Shown here: positions 7,984-16,594 of the stretch, piece by piece
How the letters are laid out: each line of letters begins with the position of its first letter
Position numbering within the stretch: position 1 is the first letter of the stretch
Origin: JBLMZI01 sp050258755
Lineage (GTDB): Bacteria > Bacillota > Syntrophomonadia > Syntrophomonadales > DTU052
Reading direction: 5' to 3'
Length of the DNA stretch: 64,000 nt
Assembly (NCBI GenBank): GCA_050258755.1
Contig: JBLMZI010000004.1
Coordinates: 186,001 to 250,000, forward strand
Made by a program: the position numbers and the translations under genes
The notes under the pieces: generated by a model
What the model was told of the DNA's origin: nothing
Databases searched by the model: none
Seen by the model: the letters and a program-made list of their open reading frames with translations, nothing else

Positions 7984-9204
7984 TCAGCGTTCAACCTGTT
8001 CCTTTCCGGCCAGATATCCGGCATAGCGAAGCGGTTTTAAAAATGACTGCACAATCAGGTTTTCATTGCCTTTTCCTTCGGTACGGCGTCTCGGCTTGGA
8101 ATTGACTTCGATCAACCATATTTTTCCTTTAACATCCACCCCGAGATCAATCCCGAATTCGCCGAACAGTTCGCCGCTGGTCTCCTCAATCGTTTCGGCG
8201 GTCCGGTAGGCAAGTTCTTTTAATTCATTTCTGATCCGTTCGATCTCCGGTTCTGAAAAGGCTTCGGTCAATACCGTTTCGACGGGATAGGCGGTACCTC
8301 CGCCGGCGAGATTCGAGGTAATCGATTTTTCGGCGCCAACCCTGGCGTACTGTTTGGTAATGCTCCAATCCCCACGGCTGTTTTTCTGCAGCAGCACCCG
8401 AAAGTCAACAATCCGCCCGTCCTGGCGAAGCAGCGCAATGCCCTGCTGAAGCAGGTAGTGCTGGTCTTTCATCAAGGGCCGAATGATCTTGAACAGCGAT
8501 TCAATGGAGTCGGCTGAACGAATTCGCCCACGCCGGCTCTGTACATAGTAACAGCGCATTTCCCGATTGTAGCCCGCGCGCATGATGCCCAGACCTAGGC
8601 TTCCGCCAATCGGTTTGAGATAAATAATTTCGTGTTTTGCCATCATGGAGCGCAGTTCTTTGATGCTTCGGAAACGGACCGTTTCAGGCAGGCAGCGTTC
8701 AAAACCCGGGGTCTTTCGCAGCAGAGCGTGAACTTCATTTTTGTTTAAGTATCTTGCGTTGAAATATCGGCCGCCGGTAATTTTCTTTAACTGACTGCGG
8801 ATCTCGCGATACCGGTATTCTTCATTGCGGTTATAAATCTGGTCATAGACGGCATCCGGCATTGGGGCCTGGTAGGCCTCCCATTCCAGGCTTGTTTCGT
8901 CGGCTTGAACGATGCGGTACGCTTTCACTTTGCGGTTATGCCAGTCAATGCCCCATGGTGAAAAAACATAGATATTATGAGGGCTTTCCCGCGCCAGCTC
9001 GATGAAAAACGCAAGCTCGGCGAGGATTTTGCTGGCTTTCTGCGGCCTCCCCGGCCGAATGCTGGTGGTCAAAATACCGATGTTCGCTTCCTTTTTCGGA
9101 CGGCCGCGCCAATATGGCTTATGGGATCCGGCCGGTGCAGGAAGGTCGGTATTCAAAGGTTTCCCGGGCTGACTTTCATGCCAATTGCGGTTGTTGATGC
9201 TCAA
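7984..9204 (-). CDS. YheC/YheD-type ATP-grasp protein, paralogue 2
   Basis: This 406-residue protein has the same family and order of motifs as its neighbours: 'IIYLKPIGGSLGLGI', 'YLLQQGIAL', 'VDFRVLLQKN', 'SNLAGGGTAYPV' and 'FGEFGIDLGV...WLIEVNSKP'. The start is taken as TTG at 9204 because a perfect AAAGGAGG lies 7 nt upstream; the longer GTG start at 9249 has no ribosome site. It sits 57 nt after paralogue 3 in the same operon. The tail 'VNSKPRRRTEG' is the canonical ATP-grasp metal site, so the protein should be active. Sequence divergence from the other two suggests a different substrate or step. Confidence 0.82.
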   Translation of the reverse strand: MSINNRNWHESQPGKPLNTDLPAPAGSHKPYWRGRPKKEANIGILTTSIRPGRPQKASKILAELAFFIELARESPHNIYVFSPWGIDWHNRKVKAYRIVQADETSLEWEAYQAPMPDAVYDQIYNRNEEYRYREIRSQLKKITGGRYFNARYLNKNEVHALLRKTPGFERCLPETVRFRSIKELRSMMAKHEIIYLKPIGGSLGLGIMRAGYNREMRCYYVQSRRGRIRSADSIESLFKIIRPLMKDQHYLLQQGIALLRQDGRIVDFRVLLQKNSRGDWSITKQYARVGAEKSITSNLAGGGTAYPVETVLTEAFSEPEIERIRNELKELAYRTAETIEETSGELFGEFGIDLGVDVKGKIWLIEVNSKPRRRTEGKGNENLIVQSFLKPLRYAGYLAGKEQVER

Positions 9205-9261
9205 TACACCGCCTCCTTTCCGTTCCGTCCCGGGGGGATCAATTTCCACATGATGATTCGG

Positions 9262-10572
9262 TTAAAACCCGGCCAAATACCTTGCGTATTGAATCGGCCT
9301 CAGGATTGATTCCCGGCGTTCGGTAAAGGCTTCAATTTCGGCGAACGAACGTCGCCCCGGCTTTGAATTGGCCTCTAAAAACCACACTTTTCCATATTGG
9401 TCCAAGATGAAGTCAAGCCCCAATTCACCAAGCGGCGTGATCTTCTTTTCTATCACTTCCGCAGTTCTTACGGCAAGCGACTCGATTTCGCCGATAATAC
9501 GGGTCCTTTCGCTTTCAGAAAAGCCGCAGCGTTTGAGGAGTACATCGACCCGGCTGGCATGGCCGCCGGCGTGAAGATTGGTCGTAACATGCCCCTGGGC
9601 CCCAATTCTCGCTGCCATTCCAGTGGTAAGCCACTTGTTCCGATGATCCTTTTGAACCATTACCCGAATATCGAAATGCTCCGATCCGACCGGGCAATCA
9701 ATCGCCTGCTGAACCAGAAGGTTTTTGTACCCGTCAAACCGCAAAAAACGAAGGACTTCCTGCACATTTCGTTTTTCAACGGCCTGTTTTTGGGAGGTCC
9801 GTTTCAGAAGGTACCCTAAATCGCTCCGCTGAATCCGGGTAATACCCTTTCCCTGGCAGCCGCCAATCGGCTTCACATAAACCCGTTTATGCTTTTTCAA
9901 CAGACTGTCCAGGCTGGCTGACCCGATCAACAGCCGGGTATCGGGAAGGTGCTTTTTCAATTCCTCGTCTTCGGAAAGATACTGATGGACGTGCCATTTA
10001 CTGCCAACCGCTTCGTTAAAACACACGGTGCCAGTTTTCATCATCTGGGTCAGAACATCCTGCGACCAGAGTCCGACCCCTTTTCGAAAGTACCGGTTAT
10101 AGCACACCTGCGGAAATGGAAATGACCCGCGCCGCCACAGCATGCTGTTTTCACCGGGTACATAGTAGCCGTATACCGTACGGGTGCTCCAATCGACATC
10201 ATCCGGGGTAAATACGTACCCAACCCCGTTTTCCCGTTCCACCATCGCAAGCAGCTTGCGATAGAACCGGTTCTGCGGGCCGAAGGTGTTTCGTTCTTTT
10301 TGATACTCCTTGGTTAGAATCCCGATAATCGGACCGACCCGAATCGTATTCTGACCGGTGCTGGCCGCATGGAGCTTTTTTCCGCGCGGGAGCATCAGAC
10401 TGTCGGCTGTGTTTGGTGCCAGCGTTACCAGAGGAACCTTGTCGTGGTTTACCGATACCCTGGCCTTAACCAGGCGCGTACCGGCAGAAATACTGACTGT
10501 GGAATCGGCAGTAACCCGAAGCTCCGGCAGTATGCTTTCAGGCACCGATATCTTATATTCTTCCGCCGTCAT
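9262..10572 (-). CDS. YheC/YheD-type ATP-grasp protein, paralogue 3 with N-terminal extension
   Basis: This 436-residue protein is the first gene of the operon. Residues ~1-75 form a beta-rich extension absent from the other two paralogues ('ISVPESILPELRVTADST', 'ARVSVNHDKVPLVTLAP'), seen in some family members. The ATP-grasp part follows: 'VGPIIGILTKEYQ', 'VYVKPIGGCQGKGI', 'LLVQQAIDCP', 'FDIRVMVQKD', 'TNLHAGGHASRV' and 'LGELGLDFIL...WFLEANSKP'. The ATG at 10572 has GGGAGAAGAG upstream. A TATAAT box lies 36 nt upstream of the start. In the family, sporulation-linked expression and a coat location are known; the chemistry is not. Confidence 0.82.
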   Translation of the reverse strand: MTAEEYKISVPESILPELRVTADSTVSISAGTRLVKARVSVNHDKVPLVTLAPNTADSLMLPRGKKLHAASTGQNTIRVGPIIGILTKEYQKERNTFGPQNRFYRKLLAMVERENGVGYVFTPDDVDWSTRTVYGYYVPGENSMLWRRGSFPFPQVCYNRYFRKGVGLWSQDVLTQMMKTGTVCFNEAVGSKWHVHQYLSEDEELKKHLPDTRLLIGSASLDSLLKKHKRVYVKPIGGCQGKGITRIQRSDLGYLLKRTSQKQAVEKRNVQEVLRFLRFDGYKNLLVQQAIDCPVGSEHFDIRVMVQKDHRNKWLTTGMAARIGAQGHVTTNLHAGGHASRVDVLLKRCGFSESERTRIIGEIESLAVRTAEVIEKKITPLGELGLDFILDQYGKVWFLEANSKPGRRSFAEIEAFTERRESILRPIQYARYLAGF

Positions 10573-10607
10573 GCCGCCAACTCTTCTCCCAAACCGGTTG
10601 ATGGTCT

Positions 10608-10613
10608 ATTATA
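10608..10613 (-). promoter_or_regulatory. Possible -10 box for the ATP-grasp operon
   Basis: A consensus TATAAT reads on the minus strand 36 nt before the first ATP-grasp gene. No good -35 is found at 17 bp; TTGCAC lies 20 bp away. A sporulation sigma factor could be used instead. Confidence 0.35.
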
Positions 10614-10671
10614 TGGTAAGACAGGCCGGGCGCGTGCAAAGCGGCCCGGTCGGAAGACGAGGTTCTTCGTG

Positions 10672-10980
10672 ATGTTTGGCTTTTATGGACAAATCAGACT
10701 TCATGCTTTTCAATCCGGTTCGTTGAAGGAACGGCGGATGCTAATCCGAAGCCTGACGGACCGGCTCAAGAAACACTGGAATGTATCCGTGGCGGACAGC
10801 AGCCCGGACCAACGGTGGCAGAGCGTGATTCTCGCCGTGGCCGGCGTCGGTTCTGATCCTGCTCAGGTAGAACGAACGCTCGCCGGGATTCGATTGGAAA
10901 TCGACCGGACCGAAGCAGAGGCGAATCTCCTGGACTTTGATTTCGCCTATCTGCCGCCGCTCGACGCGAACCGAGCCTGA
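10672..10980 (+). CDS. DUF503 family protein (YlxP-like)
   Basis: This 102-residue protein matches the DUF503/YlxP family: 'GQIRLHAFQSGSLKERRMLI', 'RLKKHWNVSVADSS', 'WQSVILAVAGVGSDPAQVE' and a C-terminal acidic end. Members are small cytosolic alpha/beta proteins often encoded near infB, nusA and rbfA and thought to relate to ribosome function, but the role is not settled. Here it is alone, divergent from the ATP-grasp operon. The ATG at 10672 is chosen because homology begins at 'MFGFYGQIRLH'; the ribosome site is weak (GACGAGG). Confidence 0.85.
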   Translation: MFGFYGQIRLHAFQSGSLKERRMLIRSLTDRLKKHWNVSVADSSPDQRWQSVILAVAGVGSDPAQVERTLAGIRLEIDRTEAEANLLDFDFAYLPPLDANRA

Positions 10981-10985
10981 TGTGA

Positions 10986-11017
10986 AAGAGCCAGTGCCCC
11001 AAAAGGCACTGGCTCTT
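10986..11017. terminator. Bidirectional terminator between DUF503 and ychF
   Basis: A perfect 13-bp stem (AAGAGCCAGTGCC with its complement) encloses a 6-nt loop. T-rich bases flank both sides, so it can end transcription from both convergent genes. Confidence 0.8.
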
Positions 11018-11066
11018 CTTTCCTATATACATGCTTGCTGTTTGCTTTTTCGAAACCTTGGCTGAC

Positions 11067-12122
11067 TCAGACGTTGAAACGGTAATGAATAATGTCACCG
11101 TCTTTGACCAGATATTCCTTGCCTTCAAGCCGCAGGGTGCCTGCATCGCGGGCCGCTCCCATGGTTCCGGCCTTGACGAAATCGTCATAAGCGATCACTT
11201 CCGCGCGAATAAAGCCGCGCTCAATGTCGGAGTGAATCTTGCCGGCCGCCTTCCGGGCGACGGTGCCTTGTTCCACGGTCCAGGCCCGGACTTCGTCTTC
11301 GCCTACGGTGAAAAACGATATCAGCCCCAGCCGGCTGTAAATCAGCCGGGTGACGGCCTGCACCCCCGGTTCGGAAATGCCGAGATCCTGCATGAACATT
11401 TCCTTTTCCTCCGGGCCAAGTTCGGAAAGCTCCTGCTCAATTCGGGCGGACAGCATCATCAGCGGAATCCCGCGATCGGCGCAGTAGTCCGATACTTTGT
11501 CATAGCCTTCCGGTTTTCCGGCAAGATCCGATTCGTCCACATTTAAAACCACGACGGTTGGCTTCGCGGTCAGCAGCTGGTAGTTGCGGATATATAATGC
11601 TTCCGCTTCGGTCACGGTTAAAGTGGATACTGGCAGCTCGGACTCAAGGACCGGCTTAAGCCGTTCCAGCAGAGCCAATTCTTCTTCCTGTTCCTTTTTC
11701 TTCTTCCCGCCATGGATGCGCTCAATCCGTTTTTCAACCAGATCAAGGTCGGCCAGCAGGAGTTCGTAAGACAGCAGTTCAAAATCGCGGAAGGGATTGA
11801 TACTGCCTTCCACATGAGGAACTGCGGGGTTATCAAACGCCTGTACCACTAGCATCAGAACATCGGCATCGCGGACCGCGGAAAGAAAGCTGGCCGAGGA
11901 GCGGTCCTGTCCCGGAAGCAGACCCGGAATATCAACCGCTTCCAACGTCGCATAGGTCGTTTTCTTCGGTTTGAAGATTCCGGAAAGATAGTCGATTCTC
12001 GTGTCCGGCACTTTAACGACGCCTTTGTTTGCCTTGGCCTGAGCCGCGGCGCCAATGCCGGTTAAGAGTTGAAAAATCGTTGATTTACCGGATTGGGCAA
12101 TGCCAACCAGTCCAATCTGCAT
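11067..12122 (-). CDS. ychF: Obg-like ATPase/GTPase YchF
   Basis: This 351-residue protein has the YchF/OLA1 layout: P-loop 'GIAQSGKST' (residues ~7-15), 'DIPGLLPGQ', a coiled insertion rich in Lys and Glu ('GGKKKKEQEEELALLERL'), the base-specificity region 'VVVLNVDESD', and a C-terminal TGS domain ending 'GTLRLEGKEYLVKDGDIIHY'. Family members bind ribosomes and hydrolyse ATP, with roles in stress and translation. The P-loop has Q-S-G-K-S-T rather than the common N-V-G-K-S-T. The start is ATG 12122, with AGGTGAT 7 nt upstream. Confidence 0.88.
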   Translation of the reverse strand: MQIGLVGIAQSGKSTIFQLLTGIGAAAQAKANKGVVKVPDTRIDYLSGIFKPKKTTYATLEAVDIPGLLPGQDRSSASFLSAVRDADVLMLVVQAFDNPAVPHVEGSINPFRDFELLSYELLLADLDLVEKRIERIHGGKKKKEQEEELALLERLKPVLESELPVSTLTVTEAEALYIRNYQLLTAKPTVVVLNVDESDLAGKPEGYDKVSDYCADRGIPLMMLSARIEQELSELGPEEKEMFMQDLGISEPGVQAVTRLIYSRLGLISFFTVGEDEVRAWTVEQGTVARKAAGKIHSDIERGFIRAEVIAYDDFVKAGTMGAARDAGTLRLEGKEYLVKDGDIIHYRFNV

Positions 12123-12213
12123 AGTATCGATCACCTGTTTCCATCAAGCATTCACCGCATCTCATACGGCCATGAACGATTATACCACAAATCGTCAGTT
12201 TCCCAATTGATTC

Positions 12214-12244
12214 AAAAACACCGCAGGCGTTATTCCTGCGGTGT
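12214..12244 (-). terminator. Terminator after the PH-domain membrane protein gene
   Basis: A perfect 10-bp stem (ACACCGCAGG with its complement) and 7-nt loop are followed by TTTTTG on the minus strand. Confidence 0.85.
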
Positions 12245-12268
12245 TGGTTGCTGATATGCTGAGCTGAT

Positions 12269-13093
12269 TTACTTGAACCCGATCGTCGAAAAGTCGGCAA
12301 CCAGAAAGCCGATCGACACCATGAGCTGAATCAGCCAGATGCCGTAAGCGCCCATTTTGGCATAATGGAAAATCCGGCTGGCATTCACCATGTTAAAAAC
12401 GAACAGGCCAACGGCGAGCGGCAGAAACAGCATGGAAATCCGCGGTGCGGCGGAACCGGGAAAGAAGATGGCCAGATAGACACACAAGGTGGCAATCACA
12501 ATAATGTTAAGGCCGAGCAGGACCATATATCCGAGATCTTCGTCAATAATCTCGCCAATCTCCGACTCGTGAATTTCATAGGTATCAATATGGCCAATTT
12601 CGGTATTTACGGCATCCGCGAGTGCATTCGCAAAGTCAGCGTCCGGTGTAATCGCGGTCAGGCCAGTTCGGGTGCGAACCATTAAAATCTCATGATAGAC
12701 ATCCGAAGCGTAGAATTTTGCCGGGCCAACCCCGCGTAGTTCGTACATGCCAATCATGAAGCCGGGCCAGCTGGCGCCGAGAATATTGACCAGATTGACA
12801 CGCCCGGTAACCACCGAAACATCCTGGATCTCGTCAAATGGAATGACGGTTTGACTAAAAGCCCATGAAATCTGAAGCCCGGTGTCGGTCAGAATATATT
12901 TCATGGTCACCTTGGAGACTAAGAGATAAATGTACAATACCAGGAAGAGGTATGCCGGTAATAACAGCGTCCATTTCAGCGCGCCGCCTTCGAGGGCGAT
13001 CTGAACACCGCCGATGTATATTACGAAAAACAAGGCGCCCAGGAACACTCCCATCAGTAACCCATTGGATTTTATCGGTTTGCCAACGATCAA
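12269..13093 (-). CDS. Membrane protein with bacterial PH-like domain
   Basis: This 274-residue protein starts with two membrane helices (~12-32 and ~40-60). A soluble stretch follows that resembles a bacterial PH domain ('KYILTDTGLQISWAF', 'VIPFDEIQDVSVVTG', 'MYELRGVGPAKFYASD', 'ILMVRTRTGLTAITP'). Three C-terminal membrane helices follow (~190-270). Bacterial PH-domain membrane proteins are common in Bacillota and poorly characterised. The start is TTG at 13093 with GGGGAGGAAGG upstream. It is flanked by ychF and hbd with its own terminator, so it may be a single-gene unit. Confidence 0.65.
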   Translation of the reverse strand: MIVGKPIKSNGLLMGVFLGALFFVIYIGGVQIALEGGALKWTLLLPAYLFLVLYIYLLVSKVTMKYILTDTGLQISWAFSQTVIPFDEIQDVSVVTGRVNLVNILGASWPGFMIGMYELRGVGPAKFYASDVYHEILMVRTRTGLTAITPDADFANALADAVNTEIGHIDTYEIHESEIGEIIDEDLGYMVLLGLNIIVIATLCVYLAIFFPGSAAPRISMLFLPLAVGLFVFNMVNASRIFHYAKMGAYGIWLIQLMVSIGFLVADFSTIGFK

Positions 13094-13159
13094 TTTGCCT
13101 TCCTCCCCAGTGCTTCATTCCGATAACCGCGTATTGCGGCACTTCTCATACTTGCTTCA

Positions 13160-14026
13160 CTATTCTTTATCGTACCGGTAAAAACCTTTTCCGGTCTTCT
13201 TTCCGTAATGTCCTGCCCGGACCATGGTTGAGAACAACGGATGCGGCCGGTATTTCGGATCACGGAATTCGTCATGCAGCAGCATGATCCAGGAGTAGAC
13301 ATTATCTAGCCCCGCCCGGTCGATATACTCCAGCATCCCATAGGGAAACCCGGCTCCAAGCCGCATCGCCTCGTCGATTTCTTCTTTGGCCGCATAGCCT
13401 TCGGCTAGAAGCCACACCGCTTCGTTCAGCATGGTTGCCATAATCCGGTTCACGACATACCCGGGCGAATCGCGGCCGACCGTAATCGGTTCTTTGCCCA
13501 TATTTCGGATCACTTCAACCGAACGGCGGACCATTTCATCAGAGGTATCGATCCCGCGAACCACTTCGACAACCCGCATCGCCGGTACCGGGTAGAAGAA
13601 ATGAAGGCCGATCACCCGGTCCGGGTGGCTGGTTGCCGACGCGATTTCGGTAATCGAAAGCGATGAAGTCGCGCTGGCCAATACGGCGTTTTCGCCGCAT
13701 AAGCTGTCGAGTTCGGCAAATACTTGCTTCTTCACGGACAGATTTTCGATGATCGCTTCGATCACCATGTCTGAACCTGATATCTCCGAAATGTCGCTTA
13801 CCCCGGTAATCCGCGACAGGATTTGATCCTTCTGTTCGGCTGTCATCACGCCCTGCGCCACTTTTTTGGCCAGGGATGTTTCAATCACCTGGATTCCTTT
13901 TTGGACCAGTGCGGCCTGCAGATCCCGCAGAATGACCTGATAACCGCCAGCCGCAGCGATCTGCGCGATACCGGAGCCCATAATGCCGGCTCCCAGAACC
14001 GCAATTGTTTTTACTTCTGTTGGCAA
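13160..14026 (-). CDS. hbd: 3-hydroxybutyryl-CoA dehydrogenase
   Basis: This 288-residue protein is a full-length short-form 3-hydroxyacyl-CoA dehydrogenase. The Rossmann motif is 'VLGAGIMGSGIAQIAA' and the catalytic His lies in 'GLHFFYPVPAM'. The C-terminal domain carries 'DSPGYVVNRIMATMLNEA', 'AMRLGAGFPYGMLEYID' and 'GHYGKKTGKGFYRY'. It interconverts acetoacetyl-CoA and 3-hydroxybutyryl-CoA in butyrate-type fermentation, fatty acid oxidation or PHA metabolism. The start is TTG 14026, because AAAGGAGG lies 6 nt upstream; the ATG at 14050 precedes this ribosome site. It lies downstream of pfkA on the same strand. Confidence 0.9.
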   Translation of the reverse strand: MPTEVKTIAVLGAGIMGSGIAQIAAAGGYQVILRDLQAALVQKGIQVIETSLAKKVAQGVMTAEQKDQILSRITGVSDISEISGSDMVIEAIIENLSVKKQVFAELDSLCGENAVLASATSSLSITEIASATSHPDRVIGLHFFYPVPAMRVVEVVRGIDTSDEMVRRSVEVIRNMGKEPITVGRDSPGYVVNRIMATMLNEAVWLLAEGYAAKEEIDEAMRLGAGFPYGMLEYIDRAGLDNVYSWIMLLHDEFRDPKYRPHPLFSTMVRAGHYGKKTGKGFYRYDKE

Positions 14027-14100
14027 ACCGGGCCTCCTTTCCACGCGCATTTCTGAAATCTAGTTTTGTTGTTGTGCGCGCAGTGTCTTGCTGAATTCAT

Positions 14101-15195
14101 TTATTCGCCCAGACTGATTCCAAGCGATCGCGCCGCGCCAATCATGTCCCCATCCAAAGGTACGGTTTTCAATGTCTTAACCGCCTGTTCGATCGGCACA
14201 TTGACGACTTCCATCCCGCGCAGGCTGACCATGGTGCCAAAATCACCGCGAGCCACGCTCTTCGCGGCTGCAACCCCATAACGCGTCGCGAGAATCCGGT
14301 CATACGGGTTGGGCGAACCCCCGCGCTGTAAATGGCCAAGCACGGTGACCCTTGCTTCCATTCCGGTTTCGTGCTCAAGGATCTCTGCCAGTTGATTGCC
14401 GATCCCGCCAAGCCGAACCGGATCATGGCTGGCAGCCACCATCTTTTGAATGACCATGCCGCCATCAACCGGATGGGCGCCTTCGCCAACCACGACGATA
14501 CTAAATTTTTTCCCGGCTTTATATCGTTCCCGAATCTTCTCCGCGATCCTATCGATATGATATGGGATTTCAGGGATCAGAATGACGTCCGCACCGCCGG
14601 CAATGCCGGAGGCCAGCGCGATCCAACCGGCATAACGGCCCATGACCTCCAGAATCATTACCCGATGATGCGATTCGGCGGTGGTGTGAAGTTTGTCGAT
14701 GGCTTCGGTAGCTGTGGCCACTGCGGTATGAAAGCCAAAGGTTACATCGGTCGCGGATAAATCATTGTCGATGGTTTTAGGAACTCCGACCACATTAATA
14801 CCCAGGTGCTGCAGTTCCAGGCCGATCGACAGGCTTCCGTCCCCTCCGATAATCACCAGCGCTTCGATACCAAGGTCGGTGAGCGTCTGGCGAACGTCGC
14901 CCGAACGGTCGACCTTGACGGTTTTACCGTCCTTTTCAATCGGGTACGCGAACGGATTATCCCGGTTCGTGGTTCCCAGAATGGTGCCGCCTTTCGGTAA
15001 GATGCCGGCCACCGATTCAGTCGTTAAAACCCTGGCGTTGTTTTCCAAAAGCCCCTTAAATCCATCCTCAAACCCGATGACCTGCATGCCGTAATCCTGA
15101 ATCGCGGTCTTCACAACCGATCGAATAACGGCATTGAGTCCCGGACAGTCGCCGCCGCCGGTGAGAACGCCGATGCGTTTAGGCGTATTGATCAC
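14101..15195 (-). CDS. pfkA: 6-phosphofructokinase (ATP type predicted)
   Basis: This 364-residue protein is a group A phosphofructokinase: 'GVLTGGGDCPGLNAVIR', 'GTTNRDNPF', 'IIGGDGSLSIG', 'PKTIDNDL', 'EVMGRYAGWIAL', 'VVVGEGAHP' and 'VLGHLQRGG'. It phosphorylates fructose 6-phosphate in glycolysis. The residue after GGD is Gly (ATP-type), while the PKTIDND motif has Lys where classical ATP enzymes have Gly; this G/K pair is known from the group III clade, mostly ATP-dependent. The start is GTG 15195 with GGGAGGT upstream; longer forms would run into the preceding terminator. Confidence 0.92.
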   Translation of the reverse strand: MINTPKRIGVLTGGGDCPGLNAVIRSVVKTAIQDYGMQVIGFEDGFKGLLENNARVLTTESVAGILPKGGTILGTTNRDNPFAYPIEKDGKTVKVDRSGDVRQTLTDLGIEALVIIGGDGSLSIGLELQHLGINVVGVPKTIDNDLSATDVTFGFHTAVATATEAIDKLHTTAESHHRVMILEVMGRYAGWIALASGIAGGADVILIPEIPYHIDRIAEKIRERYKAGKKFSIVVVGEGAHPVDGGMVIQKMVAASHDPVRLGGIGNQLAEILEHETGMEARVTVLGHLQRGGSPNPYDRILATRYGVAAAKSVARGDFGTMVSLRGMEVVNVPIEQAVKTLKTVPLDGDMIGAARSLGISLGE

Positions 15196-15225
15196 GTACG
15201 AACCGACCTCCCGTTCGAATGCAAT

Positions 15226-15258
15226 GAAAATCAAGGTGGGTTTGCATCCCACCTTGAT
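15226..15258 (-). terminator. Terminator between htrA and pfkA
   Basis: A perfect 11-bp stem (ATCAAGGTGGG with its complement) and 7-nt loop are followed by TTTTC on the minus strand. It lies 50 nt past the htrA stop and separates htrA from pfkA. Confidence 0.8.
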
Positions 15259-15307
15259 CGCAGTTTTCTATATCATTCGCTGGTTTTCACGAAGAATCCT
15301 GCAGTGT

Positions 15308-16465
15308 TTACGGTTTTTCCTCCAGTTGCACGACAATGCTGACCGCGGCATGTTCGCGGTATACCTTCAGGGTTACCTTTTGATCCGGCTTCATATTCCC
15401 GATGATTCGGGTCACATCGGAACTGCCGGTAATGTTTTTGCCATTGATCGCGAGAATCACGTCCCCTTTGACCAGGCCCGCCTTTGAAGCCGGGCTGTTG
15501 TTGATAATCTCAGCGACCAAAGCCCCGTTGGTTGAGTTCAGCTGCAGATACTGCGCCGCCTCTTCGGTTAAATCCCGGAGGTACACGCCGAGATAAGCCC
15601 GCGTGATTTTTCCTTTGCTGATCAGCTGATCCTTGACTTCTTTGGCGGTATTAATCGGAATGGCGAACCCGATCCCTTGTGCTGACGCATTGACCGCGGT
15701 ATTAATCGCAATGACTTCACCGGACGTGGTCAGCAGCGGACCGCCCGAGTTTCCCGGATTAATCGCGGCATCAGTCTGAATAAAGTTGGTATAACGTCTG
15801 CCGTCAACCGTGATCGGCCGTTCTTTTGCGCCAATAACGCCGACTGTTACAGTATGGTCAAGCCCGTACGGGTTGCCGATGGCGATGACCCAGTCGCCAA
15901 CCCGGGCCGCGTCCGAATTGCCAAGCCGAAGGGTTGGCAGCTTCTTCGAGGAATTCACTTTGATGACCGCAAGGTCAAGCTGTTCATCGGCACCGATCAC
16001 GGTTGCAACCAGCGGCTTGGAATAGCCGATAATTTTTACCCGGATTTCATCGGCGCCGGCCACAACGTGGTTATTGGTCATGATCAGACCATTGTCGGAG
16101 ATGATAAACCCGGTCCCGATCCCGGTTTCCTCCTGGGGGGTTGCTGGAAGCTGATCGCCGAAGAAATCCCGGAAAAACGGGTCGTTGAAAAACGGGTTGG
16201 AACTGCCGGATACGCGGGTCGAGGTTTCAATATTGACAATCGCCGGGCTGACCCGTTCAACCACATCGGCGACATTCGCCGGTCCGACTGCGGCATATGC
16301 CTGCTCATCGGCCGGATTCCTTTCCAGCGTCATCGATACATTCCCAGGCATCTTGACGGTAATGTTAAAGGCGTCACCATATTCTTTCACAAATGCAAAT
16401 CCAAGCATCAGAACCACGGTTAAAGCGATGGCGATTCCTTTTAGGTTGCGTTGTTTGAGTTTCAT
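15308..16465 (-). CDS. htrA: HtrA/DegP-type serine protease
   Basis: This 385-residue S1C protease has one N-terminal membrane anchor (residues ~9-26, 'GIAIALTVVLMLGFAF'). A trypsin-like domain follows with the triad His133 ('TNNHVV'), Asp164 ('LDLAVIKV') and Ser240 ('NPGNSGGP'). One C-terminal PDZ domain follows ('YLGVYLRDLTEEAAQYL', 'SPASKAGLVKGDVILAINGK'). It should degrade misfolded exported proteins at the outer face of the membrane. The start is ATG 16465 with GAAAGGAT about 12 nt upstream; ATG 16486 is an alternative. It lies next to a two-component system on the same strand, which may sense envelope stress. Confidence 0.9.
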   Translation of the reverse strand: MKLKQRNLKGIAIALTVVLMLGFAFVKEYGDAFNITVKMPGNVSMTLERNPADEQAYAAVGPANVADVVERVSPAIVNIETSTRVSGSSNPFFNDPFFRDFFGDQLPATPQEETGIGTGFIISDNGLIMTNNHVVAGADEIRVKIIGYSKPLVATVIGADEQLDLAVIKVNSSKKLPTLRLGNSDAARVGDWVIAIGNPYGLDHTVTVGVIGAKERPITVDGRRYTNFIQTDAAINPGNSGGPLLTTSGEVIAINTAVNASAQGIGFAIPINTAKEVKDQLISKGKITRAYLGVYLRDLTEEAAQYLQLNSTNGALVAEIINNSPASKAGLVKGDVILAINGKNITGSSDVTRIIGNMKPDQKVTLKVYREHAAVSIVVQLEEKP

Positions 16466-16538
16466 GTTCCGATTCAATCCTTTCATCGTCTTGATGTTTA
16501 TCAATCGGTTTTCACGCAGGCCCGAGCTGCTTTTGTTT

Positions 16539-16544
16539 ATTATA
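16539..16544 (-). promoter_or_regulatory. Possible -10 box of htrA
   Basis: A consensus TATAAT reads on the minus strand about 75 nt before the htrA start, between the kinase gene end and htrA. No consensus -35 is at the right distance, so an activator-dependent promoter is possible. Confidence 0.35.
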
Positions 16545-16594
16545 AATCGAAAGTATGACGAAATGATGAACATTTAATGACAGTTTTTCGCAGA

